Positions 6,258 to 8,672 of a stretch of 8,672 nucleotides of DNA are shown here, one piece after another; the stretch's first letter is position 1, and each line of letters begins with the position of its first letter. The stretch lies in NCBI GenBank assembly GCA_015222965.1, contig JADFWF010000212.1:1-8672 (forward strand). The letters are read 5' to 3'. The notes beneath the pieces are model-generated. The model was not told where the DNA came from. It made no database searches and saw only the letters and a program-made list of their open reading frames with translations. A program made the translations under genes and the position numbers. The stretch is from Pseudomonadota bacterium. Lineage in GTDB: Bacteria > Pseudomonadota > Gammaproteobacteria > SZUA-229.

Positions 6258-6785
6258 TTAAATAACCTCTTTTGCTAGTGATAACAGTTGTGAGCTTATC
6301 TTGAGATCGGATGCCTGTATTGCAGTGTTGTTAATCTTGAAGCCGATCTTGTTATCTTCGATTATCAGGCCAATCATAACGCCAAAACTAACGACGTTGT
6401 CAGCATCAGCTATTGTTAATATGTTGCCTCCTTTTATCTTGTTGAGCGCCCGCTCAAAAAGGTGCCGCTCTGGTGGGATTATGTTTAAAAAAACGATGTT
6501 GCATGATTTAACCTCATCGATTAACCGTGTGCGTACAACTTTTATCGTTTTATTATTTATTTTCTTCCCGTTCAGGTCGTCAGCATGAAAGCCAAAAGGG
6601 TCTTTTCCGAAAATGCAAATTCTAAGCTCATTGTTATCATCGGGCCATTGCGTAAACCTTGCAAAGTTATAGATAAAGGAAGCCTTTATCTTATATTCAG
6701 GTACATCGCTGGCGAACGATAACGTTGGCATCTGTAATGCCAATGTGACGAGTAGCAACCTAATTGTATCTCTATACGAGTGCAA
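6258..6785 (-). CDS. YfiR-family (DUF4154) periplasmic protein
   Basis: This 175-residue secreted protein has a signal peptide (RLLLVTLALQM core, likely cleavage after SFA at 23-25) and a full YfiR/DUF4154 domain. Diagnostic stretches are YKIKASFIYNFARFTQWP (31-48), LRICIFGKDPFG (54-65), SCNIVFL (94-100), LTIADADNVVSFGVMIGL (123-140) and IGFKINNTAIQASDLKISSQLL (147-168). C57 and C95 occupy places consistent with one disulfide pair of Pseudomonas YfiR; the second YfiR pair has no counterpart. In the YfiBNR system YfiR sits in the periplasm and represses the diguanylate cyclase YfiN; the partner here is the CHASE8 enzyme encoded directly downstream. The start is TTG at 6783-6785, needed to include the signal peptide, with AAGG nine bases upstream; the next in-frame ATG would cut into the signal sequence. 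It follows the TonB receptor gene by 35 nt. Confidence 0.9.
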   Translation of the reverse strand: MHSYRDTIRLLLVTLALQMPTLSFASDVPEYKIKASFIYNFARFTQWPDDNNELRICIFGKDPFGFHADDLNGKKINNKTIKVVRTRLIDEVKSCNIVFLNIIPPERHLFERALNKIKGGNILTIADADNVVSFGVMIGLIIEDNKIGFKINNTAIQASDLKISSQLLSLAKEVI

Positions 6786-6794
6786 TCTTTCTGA

Positions 6795-6798
6795 CCTT
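6795..6798 (-). promoter_or_regulatory. Ribosome binding site deciding the TTG start of the yfiR-like gene
   Basis: AAGG on the minus strand stands nine bases before the TTG at 6783-6785. No ATG lies in frame upstream within the spacer, so this weak start is the best that preserves the signal peptide. Confidence 0.5.
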
Positions 6799-6820
6799 AT
6801 CTCTACGCTGGTACGATGAA

Positions 6821-8672
6821 TTAAAAAGTATATGTCGCTTTAACACGGAAGTTTCTTCCGTCCTGCACGATGCTGCTTTGTACATGCTCTTCTGATGCGG
6901 GGTCCGCATATAGTTTGTCAAAAATATTGTAAACGGTGGCAGACAGAACCAGTCGGTCATAAACCTTCTGACTTGACAGGGTTAAATTAGTAATGCTGTA
7001 GCCTCCAACTGTGTCCCCTTTAGGCGTGGTGCGACTACTCATATATTGGAACTCGACACCTGCATCTGCTTTTTTCTGAAAGATGGGTGATGTCAGGTTA
7101 AATTTAACCATGTTCTCTGGAGAATTAGTCAGGTTCTCACCAGTGCTTTCAAATTTTGCATCTACATAACTGTAGCTGGTCCGTAGTCTCAGACCTGTCC
7201 CGGTAACATATTCAGCTTCAATATCGGTGCCATTGGCGCTGACCTTGTCGAGATTGTCGTAAAAGACATTACCGATAGCGTCACTGTTTAAACCGATCAG
7301 GTTTGTCGTGTTATTCGAGTATATTGATACTGTTAATTTGAAATTGTTACTAATGTAATGTTCTACATCGAATTCATAGGTTTCGATCTCTTCCGGCTCC
7401 AGGTTCATACTTGGTAAATATCCAAGCGCCGTACCGTAGTACATCTCATACGCATTGGCATTGCGATAGGCGGTGCCATAGATCAGTTTTAAAGTTGTCT
7501 CCGGCTGCATTGAATAAATGAGAGCCAGGCGGGGGTTGACGATGTTTCTTTCATTATTGCCGGATTCACCATAGCTGTTATGATCGTATCGTATGCCGGC
7601 ATTTAATATGAATTTCTTAGATAAACGGATCTCATCCTGTATGTATAAACCGTATGTTTTACTGCTACGTGTATCATCGAGATAGCTAACAAATGGATCA
7701 ACGTCAAAATTAGCCTGGTACTGTTCAGTGTTGTTCTGATATTCGAGGCCTATTATGATCCTTTGTCTGTCGAGATATGTGGTTTCATATCGCAGGTCCA
7801 TAATCCACCAATCACCAAGCGTTTCATCCCGGTTAACTGTTAATGGCGGATAGTCATAGATGAAGTCCCCGCTGTATTCATATCGGCCCAGAGACAAACT
7901 GCCATAGACCTGCGATTCATTATCGATGAACGTATCATAGGTCAGTGATGCGCGGCTTACCGTGTCGATAGTCTCGCTGGGCGACATGTTAAATTCCTGA
8001 CCATAAGACGCTGTTGGAATTCCTTTTGTGCTTTCGTTATATGCTGCTTCAAATCCCCAGTCCTTGTAGTTTAATTTAACGAACAGATTTTGTGCTTCGT
8101 GATAATCAAGCCCTTCAGCAATACCGTTGTTTGTAGCTGGATCATCAAATTCGGGAAAGTAAATATCGGCGCCGTCACTCTTATATGCAGACACTGATAC
8201 CAGTGCTTCTATATCATTACTGAATGTTTTTCCAGCAGTGACACGTGCTCTTCGGCTGTTTTCACTTCCATAATCAACGGAAGCCTGTAAGCCATCAATT
8301 TCGCCAGCACTCTTCGTGATGATGTTGATGACACCAAAAAAAGCATTGGCACCGTAAATGGCTGAGCCCGGTCCGGAGGAAAACTCTACGCGTTTTATAA
8401 GATCGACGTTGACGATACCATCATAATCAGTGCCGAAGCTGTCATATATATTTTCGTTGACTCTTTGACCATCGAGCAGCAGCAGTATGCGGGTATTGTA
8501 ATCACCTGCAAGGCCAAAACCACGCACACCAAGATAGCTATAGTTACGATCATTAGTCGTATATAAGCCTGGAATGCTGTTGAGGATATCATTCAGTGTT
8601 CTATAGCCATATTCTCTGATGGCATCGGAATCGATGACGGTTACCCTGGAGGGAGCCTCACTTGATTTCTGA
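6821..8672 (-). CDS. TonB-dependent outer-membrane receptor, 5' end outside window
   Basis: The frame stays open to the right edge; about 616 residues are visible and the signal peptide, TonB box and first part of the plug are missing. The GTG at 8527 is an internal valine, not the start, because the plug continues in frame before it (APSRVTVIDSDAIREYGYR, LNDILNSIPGLY, YSYLGVRGFG). Next come plug motifs RILLLLDGQRVNENIYD, IKRVEFSSGPGSAIYGANAF and GVINIITK, then a 22-strand-type β-barrel rich in alternating aromatic strands with NPRLALIY and a final strand ending VKATYTF. The terminal phenylalanine is the usual outer-membrane signal. The protein should import or sense a ligand energised by TonB–ExbBD; the ligand cannot be read from the sequence. 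Its position 35 nt before the yfiR-like gene suggests it feeds information to, or is controlled with, the c-di-GMP switch. Confidence 0.95.
   Translation of the reverse strand, partial: QKSSEAPSRVTVIDSDAIREYGYRTLNDILNSIPGLYTTNDRNYSYLGVRGFGLAGDYNTRILLLLDGQRVNENIYDSFGTDYDGIVNVDLIKRVEFSSGPGSAIYGANAFFGVINIITKSAGEIDGLQASVDYGSENSRRARVTAGKTFSNDIEALVSVSAYKSDGADIYFPEFDDPATNNGIAEGLDYHEAQNLFVKLNYKDWGFEAAYNESTKGIPTASYGQEFNMSPSETIDTVSRASLTYDTFIDNESQVYGSLSLGRYEYSGDFIYDYPPLTVNRDETLGDWWIMDLRYETTYLDRQRIIIGLEYQNNTEQYQANFDVDPFVSYLDDTRSSKTYGLYIQDEIRLSKKFILNAGIRYDHNSYGESGNNERNIVNPRLALIYSMQPETTLKLIYGTAYRNANAYEMYYGTALGYLPSMNLEPEEIETYEFDVEHYISNNFKLTVSIYSNNTTNLIGLNSDAIGNVFYDNLDKVSANGTDIEAEYVTGTGLRLRTSYSYVDAKFESTGENLTNSPENMVKFNLTSPIFQKKADAGVEFQYMSSRTTPKGDTVGGYSITNLTLSSQKVYDRLVLSATVYNIFDKLYADPASEEHVQSSIVQDGRNFRVKATYTF

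Noticed and set aside
6772..6960. Small minus-strand frame across the receptor/yfiR junction
   Set aside because: It overlaps the conserved receptor C-terminus out of frame and has no family resemblance.
8525..8527. GTG as the start codon of the TonB receptor
   Set aside because: Plug-domain residues continue in frame upstream to the window edge, so this GTG is an internal valine and the gene is incomplete, not truncated.
8395..8592. Minus-strand open frame of 65 codons inside the TonB receptor plug
   Set aside because: It is an alternate frame of an unambiguous TonB plug sequence.

Overview
The window looks like a chromosomal segment of a gammaproteobacterium, probably an environmental respiratory or denitrifying type. 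That placement is inference: it rests on the TonB receptor / YfiR / CHASE8 diguanylate cyclase gene set, the DUF2249–hemerythrin pair, an FNR/Dnr-type promoter and the style of the short repeats. All recognisable genes lie on the minus strand, so transcription runs from high to low coordinates. I see no tRNA, rRNA, CRISPR array, transposase or phage gene.

The right half (8672 to 4140) is an envelope-to-cytoplasm c-di-GMP signalling operon. It contains a TonB-dependent outer-membrane receptor whose 5' end lies beyond the window, a secreted YfiR-family (DUF4154) protein, and an inner-membrane CHASE8–HAMP–GGDEF–EAL protein that starts 3 nt after the yfiR stop codon. By analogy with the YfiBNR system, the periplasmic YfiR-like protein should gate the membrane enzyme. 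Here a TonB receptor occupies the place of an outer-membrane YfiB-type partner, and the enzyme carries both a cyclase and a phosphodiesterase domain with their key motifs intact. This block is visibly AT-richer than the left half.

A 368-nt non-coding stretch (3772-4139) follows. It holds a well-formed FNR/Dnr-type promoter reading leftward: a TTGAT-N4-ATCAT box centred exactly 32 bp upstream of the centre of a TATGAT -10 hexamer, which is class II geometry. It also holds a long hairpin-forming dyad and a second, shorter dyad.

The promoter leads into a four-gene run: an HHE hemerythrin-domain protein, a DUF2249 protein, a 12-helix histidine-bearing membrane protein resembling NnrS or heme-copper-oxidase subunit I in style, and a tryptophan synthase beta chain (trpB) without trpA in view. 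Gaps are 33, 25 and 40 nt. The first three genes look like a low-oxygen/NO-responsive module; why trpB sits at its end is the main puzzle of the window.

The left end (1-300) is non-coding and packed with three different short inverted-repeat elements side by side: a CACAGAGG-type long hairpin, a TAGGTYGGGTTA-type palindrome, and a pair of perfect 24-bp AT-rich arms. It looks like an accumulation site for small non-autonomous repeats downstream of trpB.
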